NCBI GenBank assembly: GCA_030268105.1
Contig: BSDZ01000021.1
Coordinates: forward strand, 682,001-746,000
DNA: 64,000 nucleotides
Reading direction: 5' to 3'
Origin: Volvox africanus
Lineage: Eukaryota > Chlorophyta > Chlorophyceae > Chlamydomonadales > Volvocaceae
The notes below the pieces were generated by a model. The model made no database searches. It worked only from the letters and a program-made list of their open reading frames with translations, and was not told the DNA's origin. The translations under genes and the position numbers were made by a program. Below are positions 1 to 12,810 of the stretch, piece by piece. Every line of letters starts with the position of its first letter. Position 1 is the stretch's first letter.

Positions 1-366
1 TGGAAACTGGTGAAGACATCATGGGGGGAGGTTCGCAGTGTCCCGTTGTGTCTTCCATCGAGATGGCGGAAGAAGGACTGTCAGTTGAACCCTCATGTCC
101 ACCAACAAGCTTAGGGAGAGAAGGAGGGAGGGAGGGAGGAGGTGATTCCCCCAGGGGATTGAGCTAGGTCCGCATTAATCATGCGCCCCACCGCGCGGGT
201 TCGTTGGTTAGGCATTCCCCTCCCTGGACAGACTTTCACATACGGCCCCCCTATGAACATGCACATACACATCACCCTTTCACGACATCGGTGGCATCCA
301 GTGACCCGTGAGTCCGTGGTTCATGCTCCTTCCCACCCCCTCCCTCTGCACCCAGCTGCTAGTTAC

Positions 367-2190
367 CTGAACATCAGGTGGACTGAGGCCAGGATGTAAA
401 AAGGCTCCGCAAGCAGCTCCAGGACCGCAGCGATGCCTACAGGAATGGAGGTGAAAACGTGGTGTGTATTGACGTGCATTGGTGAGTCTTGGCTTGCCTT
501 GGCTTGCCTTGGCTTGTCTTGGCTTGTCTTGGCTTGTTTTTAGCTTGTATTAGCTTGTACTGTTGAGTCCTGGCTTGTATTGGCGTGTATTGGTGTGCAG
601 GAGCCAAGACGTGTCAGAAGCGCAAGACACTCGCCCTTGTGGTATTCACAGGAATGCGCACCCCTGGCGTCATCCTCCCGACCTCACAGCAGTCACACAC
701 CTACCGTTCATAACCTACGGCTAGTGAGCAGCCCGCGAGGAGGGCACCATGATTTGGCCAGGTCTGCCGGAAGGAGAGCTTCCAGGATCCCAGCTCACCG
801 TGCATTAGGACAGCTTCTCGGTAGTACGGCACTTCAGGCTCGTCAGATGATGCAGTGGTGCCAGCTGTGTGCTGCCAAAGTGCAATGCCGCAAACGCCGG
901 CTGTGATGACCACTCCCCAGGGCACCGTCAGCGCCGCCGCTCTCAAGACACTGCGATTGTTGATGCCGCCACTGCCGGCACCACCCTTGCGGCTGCCACT
1001 GCCGTTGCTTCCGCCAGCATTGCCACGGTCATCAGCCTGGCCGGGGACAAGCAGGGTGCATATATATATCGGAAGACGAGGCGGGTACAGATCGGCGCCA
1101 TCCTCTTCTCGCTGGCAGCGTCGGTATTGCAATACTCGGCATATGGTGAATGACGCCGACGCTGTCTTCGATTTCCGTAAATTACCCTGAATGGTTTCCT
1201 TCTTTGTTTCCGTACATTCATATTCATATTCTGGCGCAGCTTTGGCTTTGGCAATGCCGCTTATTGGGAATGCACCGCCCGGGTGTCATCGGACCCTTCG
1301 TGGACCGCACCACCCAAAGATACTCTCTCTCTCTCATGCCCACCTCTTTGGCTTCTGCGCCAGGGGTTCCAGCATCATCACCCCCTGCTCCAACTCCCGC
1401 AGCTCCGAAACGCAGACAGCCCCGCCGGAAGCCCTCCCGGCTAATGAACAGCGCCGTGGTGGTTAGCAAGTGAAACTGGACAGAAGCCAGCTGCGAGCGG
1501 ATAAGGTCGTGCGTGGGGTTAGTTAAGATGGGGTTGGTGGGGTACGGATGGATGGGTACGAAGGGGAGAGGGCATGTGAGCTGCATGGGTAAGTTGGAGA
1601 CCGAGCCTCGCAGTATATACTGGGGAAGTGGAGGAGGGGTGGGGGAGAGGGAGGAGGGGCAAATTTGTGGAAAAGGAATTCAGGAATGATGTCAAACACG
1701 TCCGTGTCTTATCTGCTGGTGCTTCTCCAGCCTGGAAAAGTGAACATCATGGCTTTGGAGTATGGGTTCTGACCGGCACCTGCAAGATGCGGCGGTTCTT
1801 GAGGCTGCAAGAACGGTAACGTAGAATGAGACTGACCCCCGGTCCAAAGTTTGGGAAGACTGGAGAGTGGGGGATCAAGGTGCTAACCCGAGCGGAAGAT
1901 TCACTGGAGTGAACTGGAGAGGCCTTATATATATGTAGGACTTGCAGTGGAGCCCGAGAACGGCTCGAGGACGGCGCGAACAGCAGTATACCCACCCCGT
2001 ATGCACCGGGTGTCAGAAGTCGTGCGATAAACAAGTTGATGACGAAGGTGACGATACGGGTGCCGATCTGTGAGGCTGTGGGCGAGCGGGCCGTGTATCG
2101 GCATCTGTGCGTACACAATACACCAAAGATGCCCTCACCCAATAACGTGAGAAAACCTGAAGCAACAACTTGCGCCTGACCATTCTCCAT
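367..2190 (-). CDS. RFT1: RFT1-family lipid-linked oligosaccharide translocation protein, 5' part
   Basis: RFT1 is a polytopic ER membrane protein required for Man5GlcNAc2-PP-dolichol to be used in the ER lumen during N-glycosylation; whether it is itself the flippase is debated. Five minus-strand exons fit: 2139-2190, 1996-2075, 1344-1490, 799-1036 and 367-436, about 195 residues. Family signatures appear in order: SQIGTRIVTFVINLFIARLL in the second exon, QFHLLTTTALFISREGFRRG in the third, a hydrophobic segment (AALTVPWGVVITAGVCGIAL) then PEVPYYREAV in the fourth, and LELLAEPFYILA in the fifth. All junctions are GT-AG and keep frame; the first intron is only 63 nt. The ATG at 2190 is chosen because the following residues align with the family's N-terminal ASSGLL-type segment. 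The fourth exon carries a Gly/Ser-rich insertion. The rest of the gene lies beyond the left edge; I found no further exon in 1-366. Confidence 0.85.
486..598. repeat. Minisatellite in an RFT1 intron
   Basis: Imperfect tandem copies of a 10-12 bp unit related to ttggcttgcc / ttggcttgtc drift into tattagcttg and tattggcgtg variants. The array lies in the intron between the fourth and fifth RFT1 exons and has no coding potential. Confidence 0.7.
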
Positions 2191-4780
2191 ACTTCTTCTA
2201 GCAAAGTACTGCCGAATTGAGCACAGTGTACCACAACGAAGCGAGTGACCCTTTAGGCGACCGCAACTTCGTTACAAAGCTCTTAAAAGCAATTAAAATT
2301 CTTTTTCTAATGAAATCCTTATTTGTGTATACCTATGTTGGTAAGTGATCTGACATTCCTTGAAAACATGGCGCACAATTATCCGCGGTATGTACCCGAC
2401 AGCAACCCTGATGTGTGAATGTAGGATCTTGGGATAGCGACTATTACCTCTGAAGCATCTGTGTCCAAATCTGCACTGTTAGAAACTCAATATGGAGACG
2501 GTTACGTCGTATATTAGTACATTCTGATGGTTGACGGCTATTGCCGCAGTTACGCACACCTGAGACCCGACCAGACATCGGCAAACGAATATTTGAAATT
2601 TTAGGAAGGGGCCAATTTCTGTCATCTCTAAAAACATTGGTGCTTAAACCTGCGTTATTCCGATTTTCGAATTGAACATTGTTCATTTTTCTGATGTTCA
2701 ACATAACTTCAAATAGTATGGTTCTCAGATAGTTGTACAAAACGTGCACACATCGGTGAGGTCTATCTGGTGCTGTATGTATGCTCACGATGCATGTTCA
2801 CCCCCCAACACCCGCCCGCCCAAAATATTCCCTCATTCGCCACAACTCCATCCCAAGAATCCCGTACCATACCGAACACACAATTTCCTCGACATACTTT
2901 AATGATACAGGCTGAACACCTCACATCAAAACACATTTCCATGACTTAACATAATAAACCCAATAAGCCACAGCAAGTAAGTGGGTACTCATTATCATTA
3001 CACGCTCCAGCATGCATGGGCGGACCACATATGCCCAAGGGACAACACGCCGCTGCCCTCCACGAGTGCATTATTACGGGCTTAAATCGCAATTGGCATG
3101 CATATTTGGGGGCATCGGAGGGGGTGCGGGTTAGATGCAGGTGGCAATAGAGCGCCAGGCAGGTGGGGTCATGGCATTGCATGCACGTAAGGGGGTGATA
3201 TGCTATATTCAGTTATGATAGCCTTAAAATACATCAGGCCAGGCGGTCCGACTGGACCTATCAAGCCGGTGTACGCATTAATGCGTTCACCACAATATTA
3301 TGTGCGTGGTGGCGCACGCGCGGGGTTTGTTCGTTAGCGGATGGACGCTCTGCATGCCCCTTCGAATAATAATGCCCCCTCCCCTCCCCTCCCCTCCCCT
3401 CCGGATGCACAATCAATACGTTCAGAGAACAGCGTATCCATACACGGCCACACACAAACACACATACACACACAAACGTACGCACAGGGAATACACACGC
3501 ACGGAACCAGGTGCGGTGAAGGTCTTCGGAGCACGGCGGCGCTGGATCGAGCGGCAGCACGCAGGGATCCGCAGGCACGGGGAAGGTACCCATGCATGCA
3601 TGCAACCATGGTACCACGCAAGTGCGTGGAGACCTGCACGCAGAAAGCATTACTCGTTGATGAGGTGTTGGAAACCATCACTCCTGGATCTTACTTTGTT
3701 GCCGTAGTATCATGTATAGTAACTAACATATATAATAACCTACATACATCTGCTGGGTGCGTGTTGGATTTATCTCTGTTATATCGCCTGTATGTTTATT
3801 TTCTATCGACTATATACATAGATAGCTTGCATGATCGTTTTTTATTAGACGACCGGAACCAATAGATGGACTATAGTCGTCATCGACTTTATATAGACAC
3901 CAAGTATCGATAGCTGATATCGACTTAAGGTATCATGCATGGGTGCACGCATCCCCTTGCATGGAGACAACCATGAATTGAGCGCGTCTGCATTGTCCAA
4001 GTTACAACGCAGGTTGCGAGAAGCGCAGTCCTGCTGATCTGCTGATCTGCCGGATCGATAGATGGCAGGGATAGATGATGAGATCTATTAGGACTGATGC
4101 AGTTTGTACGAAGCACTGGTCTGCGTACGCAAAGGTGTTTATGCACCTGGTCATCTCGGATACTAGCTACCCGTAGACACCCCAGCCAGGGTAGACACCC
4201 CATATACTTCAAGTGGCGCCCTTCGGTTTTGGCCTCTACGAGGGGCCCCTTCGTAAGGTGGCAGATGCCCTTGCAGCGAAGTAAGCCTCCTGATGGCATT
4301 CCGCTGACAGTATGCACGTACATGCCTATTATTGCAAGATATCCAGTGTGTATACATTGGCACGGTTTTAGGAGTACAGCAGGGCGGCGGGGTAGGTAGG
4401 TGCGATTTGCCAGAAGATAGAGACAGTCCTAAAATTAATCTTTGATACCACACACATACATACATACACACACAAACATATATATACATATATAATGTGC
4501 AGTATTTAGATAAATAGATAGATAGACAGATACTGCCCTAATTAGATACTAGATACTGCAATCGTCTGCTGACCGCACCGTGGATATTCGTTCTTGCTTT
4601 CCAATCTTATATGCATGCTCATTTTGTATTTAGAAGTTTTGCGATGTATAAAGACTCATATAGATGAAAGTTTTAAAAGTTACATAGTATCATGTTCATT
4701 TTGTAGCGCGAGAATAAGTATATCTTTATCATCAGCTAACTAGCTTATTTATTGATCATCACTCATTATTTGCTATTAGC
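2191..4780. other. Intergenic, simple-sequence rich, no supported gene
   Basis: This is the upstream side of RFT1. I see no reading frame with recognisable protein features or a convincing splice pattern. It holds a CCCCT-type pyrimidine array at about 3375-3402, a CACA/CAAACA-rich stretch at about 3450-3485, ATAC/ATAT-rich stretches around 4445-4495 and an AGAT array near 4508-4530. Confidence 0.5.
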
Positions 4781-4792
4781 TAGCTTAATTAT

Positions 4793-5222
4793 TATTATTA
4801 TTATGGTTTCTCCGCCCTTGCGGGCTGGCGTGTATTATGGGGATCTCCGGGATTTTAACAGGGTGGTCACGCGTACCTCAGCGTCTTCATCTGAGGCCGC
4901 TAGAGATCACCTGTTTTATGGTTACGCAGAGTTTCCTACTCTCTACGGCCCCTATCCATGTGTCAGCCCCTTTCGGACCTACTGGCATTTAGGTGGGTGT
5001 CAAACCACCCCGCACCATTAGCCCAGTTACGAGCCTCAGATGCTCACTTCACGGGCTATGCATTTAACCCTCTGTGGACTCGGACCCAACTCCGTAGGCT
5101 CGGGATATCCAAGCTACATTCCCCCTACGCCATTTTGTCCCGACCCAGATGCGAATTGGCGACTTTGTGGTCACTAGCTCGGATCCTAAGGGAATGGCCT
5201 CGAGAGGCGGATATTAAAATGT
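4793..5222 (-). mobile_element. SINE-like retroposon, family B copy 1, with target-site duplication
   Basis: A 430-bp non-coding segment is flanked by the 12-bp direct repeat tagcttaattat (4781-4792 and 5223-5234), as expected of a target-site duplication. The left end is an ATT/TTA trinucleotide array, so on the minus strand the element ends in a TAA-type microsatellite tail like many SINEs and LINEs. Sequence just inside the tail (ctggcgtgtattatgggg) and an internal block (ctacggcccctatccatgtg) recur at about 6590-6815, 12460-12716 and 17050-17145. No protein is encoded, so mobility would need an unseen LINE. Confidence 0.7.
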
Positions 5223-5264
5223 TAGCTTAATTATGTATTTGTTCGCGAACACACATGAATTCGT

Positions 5265-5322
5265 TATTCAGTCAGTCGGTTAGTCAGTTATTCAGTCAGT
5301 CATCAGTCAGTCATCAAAGACA
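5265..5322. repeat. CAGT-type microsatellite
   Basis: Imperfect cagtcagt/tcagtcat units fill this short stretch directly after family B copy 1. Confidence 0.6.
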
Positions 5323-5776
5323 TAGAGCAACATCGATTGGGAGCAGCAACGGAGTAATGGACCGCTGAACGACCCATGCATGCCTGCTGCTGCTGAGATG
5401 ATAGAATGGTAGAACTCAATCTAAAGAAAGCTTAGTTGAGCTACATTCTTACGATATATTTAGACATTTAGCCGATCAGGGATTTGCGACTGCTAACAGT
5501 CAACGCACGCACGTGACGGTTCGTCTTCATTTGCTTCGTAATAACCTTCCGCCGAAATTGGTCTTCTTACTTTTTCGCTCATGTTTCATTTTTCTGCTGA
5601 TAATTTTTTTAATAAAGTTATGCAGAAAAAGCAGTGCCTATCCAAAAGTCACAAGCAAATAATCATAACATTATTTATTATTTATGGCGATAACAATAAT
5701 AATAAACAAATAAGTAACGTATATATGTAGCAGACAGCGGAGCGCGCGCATCAGCTGCTTCACGCATTGCACTGCT

Positions 5777-5847
5777 TGCAGCAGCAGCAGCAGCAGCACA
5801 CAGCAGCAGCACACAGCAGCAGCACATAGCAGCAGCAGACAGCAGCC
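5777..5847. repeat. Interrupted GCA trinucleotide repeat
   Basis: Runs of gcagcagcag are broken by aca and aga units. In one minus-strand frame it would encode alternating Ala/Leu/Cys runs, but nothing around it looks coding, so it is best treated as a microsatellite. Confidence 0.65.
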
Positions 5848-6589
5848 GGAATAGTGCCAGCAGCAAAATCAAATGGAGACAAAAGGATGGGCAAGCAATT
5901 ACATACGATGAGCTAGATAACAGCAGTAGTATGCATTATTGCCTCACCAGCCAGAGCCAGTTGCTTGCTGCTGTTGCTAATCGTAACAATAATAGCAATA
6001 ATGACAGCGTGATGAAAACGAGCGAAGAGCTGGTGTATATATGTGCAGTAAAGGCGATCGATGCAGCATTTACGCTCCAAAGGTACATCTGCAGGCGTGT
6101 ATTGTTATGTTATGTATTCGGGTGCATGCATGCGTGTATGTGTGCTTGCCTGGTAGTTGCTTTTATAGTTATCAATACTGGCGGTAAGTTGCCTGGATGT
6201 CACCAAGATCACATATTATAGCATGTGTGGTGTGTGTAGTGTAAAATCAAGTCAATCTCAGCAGCAGGTGGTTCGGGTTACATGGATAGAGAAGCGGTGG
6301 CAGGGGTGGCTGGGTCGGTATAGATTCCGGGACGCCGTACCGTACACATTGATATACTTCTATCACTCAAGATAAACCTAATTATGATGCCAAAATTGCT
6401 TGTCCGCGGACGCCAGTTCGATCCAACCTACTGGTAACGGCTTATCTCATGAAGCGAACCGGGGTTGTAGAGGATCTGCGGGGGCCCCAGTGAGAGTATG
6501 AGCAGCAGGGGTAGCATGGTCCTTGTTCGCTCTCACTGGCAGGACTCTTCGAAGGTTGAATGCGCGAAAAAGGAAACCCCTGAATGTGC

Positions 6590-6815
6590 GAACCCATGAT
6601 CCCTCCTAAAGGGGACCATGAGGTGCGGGGTGGCTTAGAAACCCTAAATGCCAGTAGGGGGTCCAATCGGGGCTGGCACATGGATAGGGGCCGCAGAGAG
6701 AATCTGCGAAATCAAACAACCCATTGAACCCTAGCGGCCCCAACAATTGGTTACGCGTGACCAAATGTGTATAATTAACCCCGCCCTGGGGTACGCTATT
6801 ACACACGCCAACCTA
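6590..6815 (+). mobile_element. SINE-like family B, copy 2 (diverged)
   Basis: This is in opposite orientation to copy 1. Shared blocks include ggggctggcacatggatagg, aaaccctaaatgccagtagg and ggttacgcgtgacc, followed by a degenerate form of the family 3' end (ctattacacacgccaacc). Divergence is visibly greater than between some other copies and no clear target duplication remains, so it is an older insertion. The same central block recurs at 17050-17145. Confidence 0.55.
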
Positions 6816-7340
6816 AGGATGTATATATATAGGGTATATGTATATAACCCTAATCATAATATATGTACTACTACATACATAATGACTGGGATAGACATCG
6901 TTATTTGGCTAATTTTAAAGGACGGCAGGTCTGTCCTAAAGGACAGCTACATGCACAAACTGACTATACTACGTGCGTACGATGAAATGGACACAACTAT
7001 ATATAATATATATTGTTTGTTCATACTTGCTTCTTTGCATCCCCCATCCGTGTATGCACACCCGCCCCCAGATACGTACTTCCAGTAACCATCCAGCAAA
7101 CTTCCCCAAGAAGCCAGCAGGAAGCAGCCAGGTGGGTTTCTGTCACTCGCTGACCATGACCATGTGAATGTACGGGTGTACGGGTGTACATGCGTGTATG
7201 TACGGGTAAGCAGGCGAGGAGTGACGGCCGCCTGTGTATTGTGTAGCTGTACATAGCCTCACATATGTATATACGTGCGTAGGGGGGCCAGAAGTGAGTT
7301 TTGTCGCCGGCTGCTGTATCAATACACAGCTGCGGAGCCG

Positions 7341-10300
7341 ATGACGATGAGCGGAAGGAGACTCGGGCGACGGCAACATGTGGCGCTGAGCCCCGCATCA
7401 TCGCGGCGGCCGGTTGTGATCTGTGAACCGAACACTTGCTCCTGCTGCTGCTTGCTGGTGGTGATGATGGTGGTGGCAATACTGCTGGTCCCAGCAGGAA
7501 GGGCGCAAGTAAGTTAACTAGGGAATAAGATAAAATTTAATAAAATGTAGTATAATATAATATAATACTATAATCAATATACAAAAGTGTGTCTGTATTT
7601 CCTGATCATGACTCCCACATTACGACAGCAGTACCGTGCACTAGATTGACTATCTTTATTCTGCTTTAGTGACATAATAATGATTTGGGTATCCAATCCA
7701 GATGTTAACTCACGGGCTCATTGTTTGGAGCATGGATACAACACATTCAATGAACCCATGCCAAACCGGTACCTGCCTGCCTATTCTGCATATACCACAA
7801 CAAATGTCCTGCTAGAATACAAATACATACAATACATATTATATATATACATATCTTTGTATGTGTTATGGTTCTGTACGCACAGAAGCGAGCTCACGCA
7901 CGTATGAAAATATCCGTTCCTACCGTTGTAAGTTTCCCTTTGTTTTTACGTTAATGCTGTCATGTGCAGGGTGGGTCGAGAACCTCTATTTATCTGCCAC
8001 TCTTAAGAGCAAACCCAGTCTTCAATGAATGAAGGTCTGCCACTGTTGATGATAGTAGATTTATACCACTTGTTTGACTGTGAGTTGAATGTATATAGTA
8101 GTTGAATGTAGTAGGTGAGATCCGCAATGGCCTCTCGAGATGCTGACAGGGTGCGTCTGCACCTTGATATTGTGCTGGTGTGTGGGGCGTACATGTAGGA
8201 CTACTATAGTATATGTGTATAAGGCGGTATTTATCCATAAGAAAGGGATGCCTGTCTGTTAGTTTGTGCATGTATACATCTTCGAAAATGATATACATAT
8301 ATGTATGTGTGTAGGATAGGGGGGTACATCACCCGTGGCCACTAACCTGGCAGTCCCTACCTTCCCCGGTGTTTCGGGGCACCCTCATCCAGTCTCCCAT
8401 GCCGACTTCTCCGAAATCAGTGGTTTTCCCAGGTTCAGCACCCACCACCAGCATCCAGCGGAATCTGCCGAATCAACTAAGGCGTCAACTCCGCTACTGG
8501 TCAGCTCGCAGGTCATTTTAATTGGGATCGTCACCGTCCATCGACATGGGGGCACCCTGCCCATAACTATAGGGTCTTTGGCCCGCTCTCGGTCGGGGTA
8601 GAACCTGGAACATATGTATGTCATATAGGGTTTCTGACATATTAGTATGTCATATATATATATACCGCCTGACGTCATTTCCTTATTTATTGTTGTGTAT
8701 TTTTATGAACTGATGGATGCTGTATGTATCTGCACATTAATAATCCATACCAGACTTGAAGCCCTTTGTGGAAATGTGCACCCACGACAAATCAGCGTTC
8801 GTTTTTGCCAACAAATCAGACATGAACCTCGCAGCTGTTTACCCCCTGATGTCCATCGCCGCCTATGGTGAAGAAGTGCTCGAATTCGCTCAGTCTGTGT
8901 ACAACTGCGGGAATGACATCGGTCCGCTGCACGGGGGAATCTCGAAACCATCCGACAGACCCTACTCGGTGGTAGATTTTAGCGGACAGTGGACAGATCC
9001 GAAAATGCGCATCAAGTTCATAAATGTGTGCTGCAGAGGACTCATACCTGGCACTGACCGACGCTATGGCGGCGTCCAACAGATAGCATTCACAACAGCA
9101 AACAACACTGTACTCAGGCTGGGTGCAGCGAATTGCTCTAACGATACCTATCCGGGATCACTCGATAACTCGTCCAGGTACTACTACTTCGTCGGCCTGA
9201 TCACATATTCGCCTGCAGATGGCAGCAGCGCATGGATTCATCGGGTGGGATTCTACATGACCAGTAAGTACGTACAACTAAAAGATTGTTCGACTGCAGT
9301 GGAATGAACTCATCACTCTCATCACTCTCGAGGGAGATGCTGATGGTGGGTGCGTTGTTTTTACAGCTTATATTGACTTATGTGTATGCTGTATGTGCCA
9401 CGTACAGAACGGCTACTACATTAACTCTACCTTCTCTGGAGGGCGCGTTGGGGAGCTCATGTACATGCATATATCGGGCATGTCATGACAGCGTTTGCTT
9501 GCCTCGCTAAATACTGACAAAGGGTTCTCCACGTCACGTCATGCCCTGACAGATATAGCTAAATATTATGCATACCCTCCCGACTACAGGCTGGGCTAAT
9601 TATGGCTGGCAGGCCCGTCAGACCTAATTAGGCTTATGAAACTTAATTAGTCCAGCCAATAGTTGGCAGGGGCATGCATCATATATCTTGACTAGTTCAT
9701 TACTAGGTATCTGTTATACCAGTGTGTTAATATCCGCCAAACTGTTTAGGCCCGATCAGAACATGTCCAGTTTCCCAATCATCCTGGATATTAGCCTTAG
9801 ATTCTCCAGGATACTACAGTAGCTTCATGCAGTACTTACCTAGAGGACAAGGCGCCTGTTTCCAGTTTCGTCACCATAAAAGATGAAATACTTTTATCAT
9901 AAATGAATATATGCACATATAAATGTATGCATTCTGTTGTATCCTTCCTGTTCTATCATGCTCTAAGAAAGAGCTCGCGAGTTAAAATCAGGATTAGACA
10001 TCCTAATAATTATCATGACACGACGCTTTCCCCCTTTTCCCCCGTCCACGCACGTATATGTGCATGCCCCCTACTGCTGCAGCCTATCCCATTGTGCCCA
10101 AATGCACCGCCCCTATGATTCCAAGCCCACCGTCGCCCCCTACACCGCCCTTTACCCCAGAGCTTCCCGGTACGCCCTCTAGTCCGCTACCACCGCCGCG
10201 TCTTCCACCTTCGCCCCCTCTGCCGCCACTAGCAGCCAGTGAAGTTTACGTGAGCCCCTTCTTCTGCGGCTTCTCGACCGGCATCAAGTACAGCACCAAA

Positions 10301-11667
10301 TCCGATGTACGGCTGGGGGTACAATTTCCTGTCTACACCCTTTCGGGATTTGCGGGATGGGTGCTGGACTTTGCTGTGTCAACTTACGACTGCGGACAAC
10401 AGAGGGGTCCGCTGCACGGTGGCCTGTCGGGCGTTGCGTATGTCTCGCTGGACCTGAGATCGCAGCTGTCGGATCCTAAAATGCAGATCACGCAGGCCTC
10501 TGTGTGCTGCTCAGGCAACTCCTGGGGCAATGGCACACAGCGGTTGATGATGCAGACTGCCAATGGCACACTTCTCAGCTTCGGTGGGCTATGCACCCAG
10601 CAGCAGCCATGGCTGAGATTGCCAACGAATTTTACCTTTGCTGGCTTGGTCACGCAGTCTCCCGCGGACGGCAGCAATAGATGGGTACACAGGCTTGCAT
10701 TCGTAGCAATACGTGAGTCGTCACTCGGTTCTTAGATGCATAGCTGGTTGGCTGAGTGGCTGGGTCGGCAGCGAGGAGTACGGATAGCAAGGAGAGGTCC
10801 CAGAATAGAGTGCTTCATACAAACCAGCTTGATGCATGCAAGGCGATCCACGTCGGGTCATGTGAGCGTGTTATCTACTCCTGTACGTGATTTATGCAGG
10901 TTACCCACCCGGCGTGGAGCCTGCAGCCATGTGCCCTCTGTCTCCCCCAAGTTCTCCGCCGCCACCAACTCGCCCTTCATCGTCAGGTTTGTTCGGACAC
11001 ATCATTCAGTTCTGTGTCATATATACGAGCTGCACTGCTGTCCAAGCGCTGTGCATTTATGTATAGGCATGTCATACCACCACTGTTGAAAATTGCTGAT
11101 CGCCGTCCATCCGCACTCACGCAATAACAAATACTAATATTGACGTCTCCCTACCACCGCCCCGACCACCCGTGATCGCAGATATTTACATAAGCCCCAT
11201 GCTCTGCGGTCAGGACTTCGGTATCAAATACGCAACTTCATCAGATGCCAACCCCGCCTCCACATTCCCAATTCAGACCCTGAACGGCCGTGCAGGCTCG
11301 GTTCTGGAGTACGCCATGTCCACATATGACTGCAACGGCCGGTATCAGGGCGCACCTCACGGTGGTGTTTATGCAGCCAGCTCCCCCACTGTCACGCTGG
11401 ATCTAAGCTCGCAGCTTTTGGATCCCGGCTTGCGCATCACGAAGTTCACGGCGTGCTGTGCTGGGACGAACTCAACATGGGCCAACGGGGCCCAACGCAT
11501 CATCATGATGACGGCCGGTGGGATGCAGCTCAACATCGGGAAGCGGTGCGTTGTTCCGCAGCCGTGGATCAATGTCCCTACAGGCTACACGTTCGGTGGG
11601 CTGGTGACGCAATCACCAGCTGATGAAGGACGCAATTGGGTGCACCGGCTAGGATTTATCGCAGTAC
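7341..11667 (+). CDS. Secreted ECM-type protein with three repeated Cys-containing (jacalin-like?) domains and Pro-rich linkers
   Basis: Likely exons are 7341-7508 (hydrophobic signal/anchor segment LLVVMMVVAILLVPAGRAQ, donor gtaagt), 8754-9263, 10083-10712, 10900-10986 (Pro/Ser linker) and 11182-11667. The three large exons encode homologous domains of about 150 residues. Shared features are an early Cys, a Y-(N/D)-C motif, GPLHGG/APHGG, LSDPKM-like, a CC pair, G-x-QR, GGLVTQSPAD and a terminal W-(V/I)-HR-(L/V)-(A/G)-F. Domain exons and the linker exon are bounded by phase-1 introns. Pro-rich linkers (SPPSPPTPP type) precede domains two and three, as in volvocine matrix glycoproteins. The HGG and GF spacing recalls jacalin-type lectins, but that is a guess. 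The signal exon ends in phase 0 whereas the first domain exon needs phase 1, so an exon is missing or the signal exon is wrong. Exon 11182-11667 ends in gtaagt, so the gene continues; a short exon-like piece at about 15835-15862 resembles the linker exon. Confidence 0.65.
8309..8613 (+). mobile_element. Dispersed repeat family A, copy 1
   Basis: About 293 bp match 30712-31004 with only about three differences. The 8-bp atgtatgt occurs at both borders (8301-8308 and 8614-8621), a plausible target duplication. It has no protein-coding features and lies in the intron before the first ECM domain exon. A third, diverged copy is at about 11905-12108. Confidence 0.65.
9726..9817 (+). repeat. 92-bp dispersed repeat family D, copy 1
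   Basis: It starts gttaatatccgccaaactg and ends ccaggatactac. The same ends and much of the middle recur at 13772-13863. It sits in the intron between the first two ECM domain exons and the flanks of the copies are unrelated. Confidence 0.65.
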
Positions 11668-12451
11668 GTAAGTTGTCTTAGTTGGGCCTTGTGATCTCAA
11701 TGTCTGCGTATTAATATATGATTGATGTTGTAGTTGCGTGAGATCCACGCATTCTGTAGTATCATGATAATGATTAGGGTGTTTATCTACTTCTGTTGAC
11801 ATTAACATGAAAACTTTATATTCCTTAGATAGAGCGTGATACAAGACATTCACAAAGATCTTTCACTTTAATCAAGATGTTTGTATGATAGGATGTTTCA
11901 CTGTGGGCGACTTGCCTTGAAAGGACATCCGGCAGATTCCACTGGATGCTGGCAGTGGTTGCTGAAGCCGGGAAAATCACTGATTTTGGAGAAGTCAAGA
12001 TACCTAGGGGTGAACGGATGAGGGTGCTCCGAAATACAGGGAAAGGTAGGGACTGTCAGGTAGTGGCCACGGGTGAAGCAAAGCCCTTCTATCCCACACA
12101 CATCCTTTTTTCAACTACGCTAGTATTCAGTGCTAGCCATGTTTGTCTTGGGTTTCGGGGCACACGAAATCCACAGTTATGCCTGCCTGCCTGCCGACTG
12201 TGAAGGTCAAGCCTGGCTTTATATCTTCACATCTAGATACCTAAGCAGGGGCCCCCTTAGCTGCATCTGGCTACATACAAGTCTCATCTAGATGTCCAGC
12301 AATTGGCAGCCATGTGCCTAAACACATCTGAAGCCCGTTGATGATACCACCTTTCCGGTGCTCAACTACTTAGAGATGCACTTCGATGTAGACATGCACA
12401 TAAAGCATGCATGTGCATACACGTTGCATGCATGCATGCAAGAGTACGGCT
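11668..12451. other. Intron or intergenic sequence with a diverged family A repeat
   Basis: Downstream of the last recognised ECM exon I find no coding exon. The stretch holds the third family A copy and, near 12420-12440, a short CATG array. Confidence 0.45.
11905..12108 (-). mobile_element. Dispersed repeat family A, copy 3 (diverged)
   Basis: The reverse complement shows the family A blocks in order: cacccgtggccacta, cagtccctacct, gcaccctcatcc, cttctccaaaatcagtg, and the cagcatccag(c/t)ggaatctgccg block. It is clearly diverged from the two near-identical copies and shortened at the 3' side, so the family spans old and recent insertions. Confidence 0.55.
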
Positions 12452-12459
12452 TAGATGTT

Positions 12460-12716
12460 CTGTTACCTATTATTATTATTATGGTTACTCCGCCCTTGCG
12501 GGCTGGCGTGTATTATGGGGATCTCCGTGATTTTAACCGAGTGGGCACGCGTACCTCAGCGTCTTCATCTGAGGCCGCTAGAGATCACCTGTTTTATGGT
12601 TACGCAGAGTTTCCTTGCTCTCTACGGCCCCTATCCATGTGCTAGCCCCTTCGGATCTACTGGCATTTAGGTGGGTATCAAGATTGCGGATTAAGTTCTA
12701 GTTCAAGTGAACCATC
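12460..12716 (-). mobile_element. SINE-like family B, copy 3 (5' truncated)
   Basis: It begins with an ATT array and then closely follows copy 1 (ctccgcccttgcgggctggc, gcgtacctcagcgtcttc, gttacgcagagtttcc) to about 12680. The 8-bp tagatgtt occurs at 12452-12459 and 12717-12724, a weak target duplication candidate. Loss of the part far from the tail fits 5' truncation during target-primed insertion. Confidence 0.6.
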
Positions 12717-12810
12717 TAGATGTTTTTGCGGTGGTTGTGGGGGGGCTGCTGGGCCTGCTGCCTCAGTTCCCCGCACTTCCACCATCTTCATCGAGGTGGC
12801 AGAGAGGAAA

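Larger units (their letters stand above)
5235..7340. other. Gene-free stretch upstream of the ECM gene
   Basis: No coding exon could be supported. Contents are the CAGT microsatellite, a GCA repeat at 5777-5847, an AT-rich segment around 5580-5720, family B copy 2 and AT-rich microsatellite-like sequence around 6820-7020. The promoter of the downstream secreted gene should lie in its right part, but I see no convincing motif. Confidence 0.45.
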
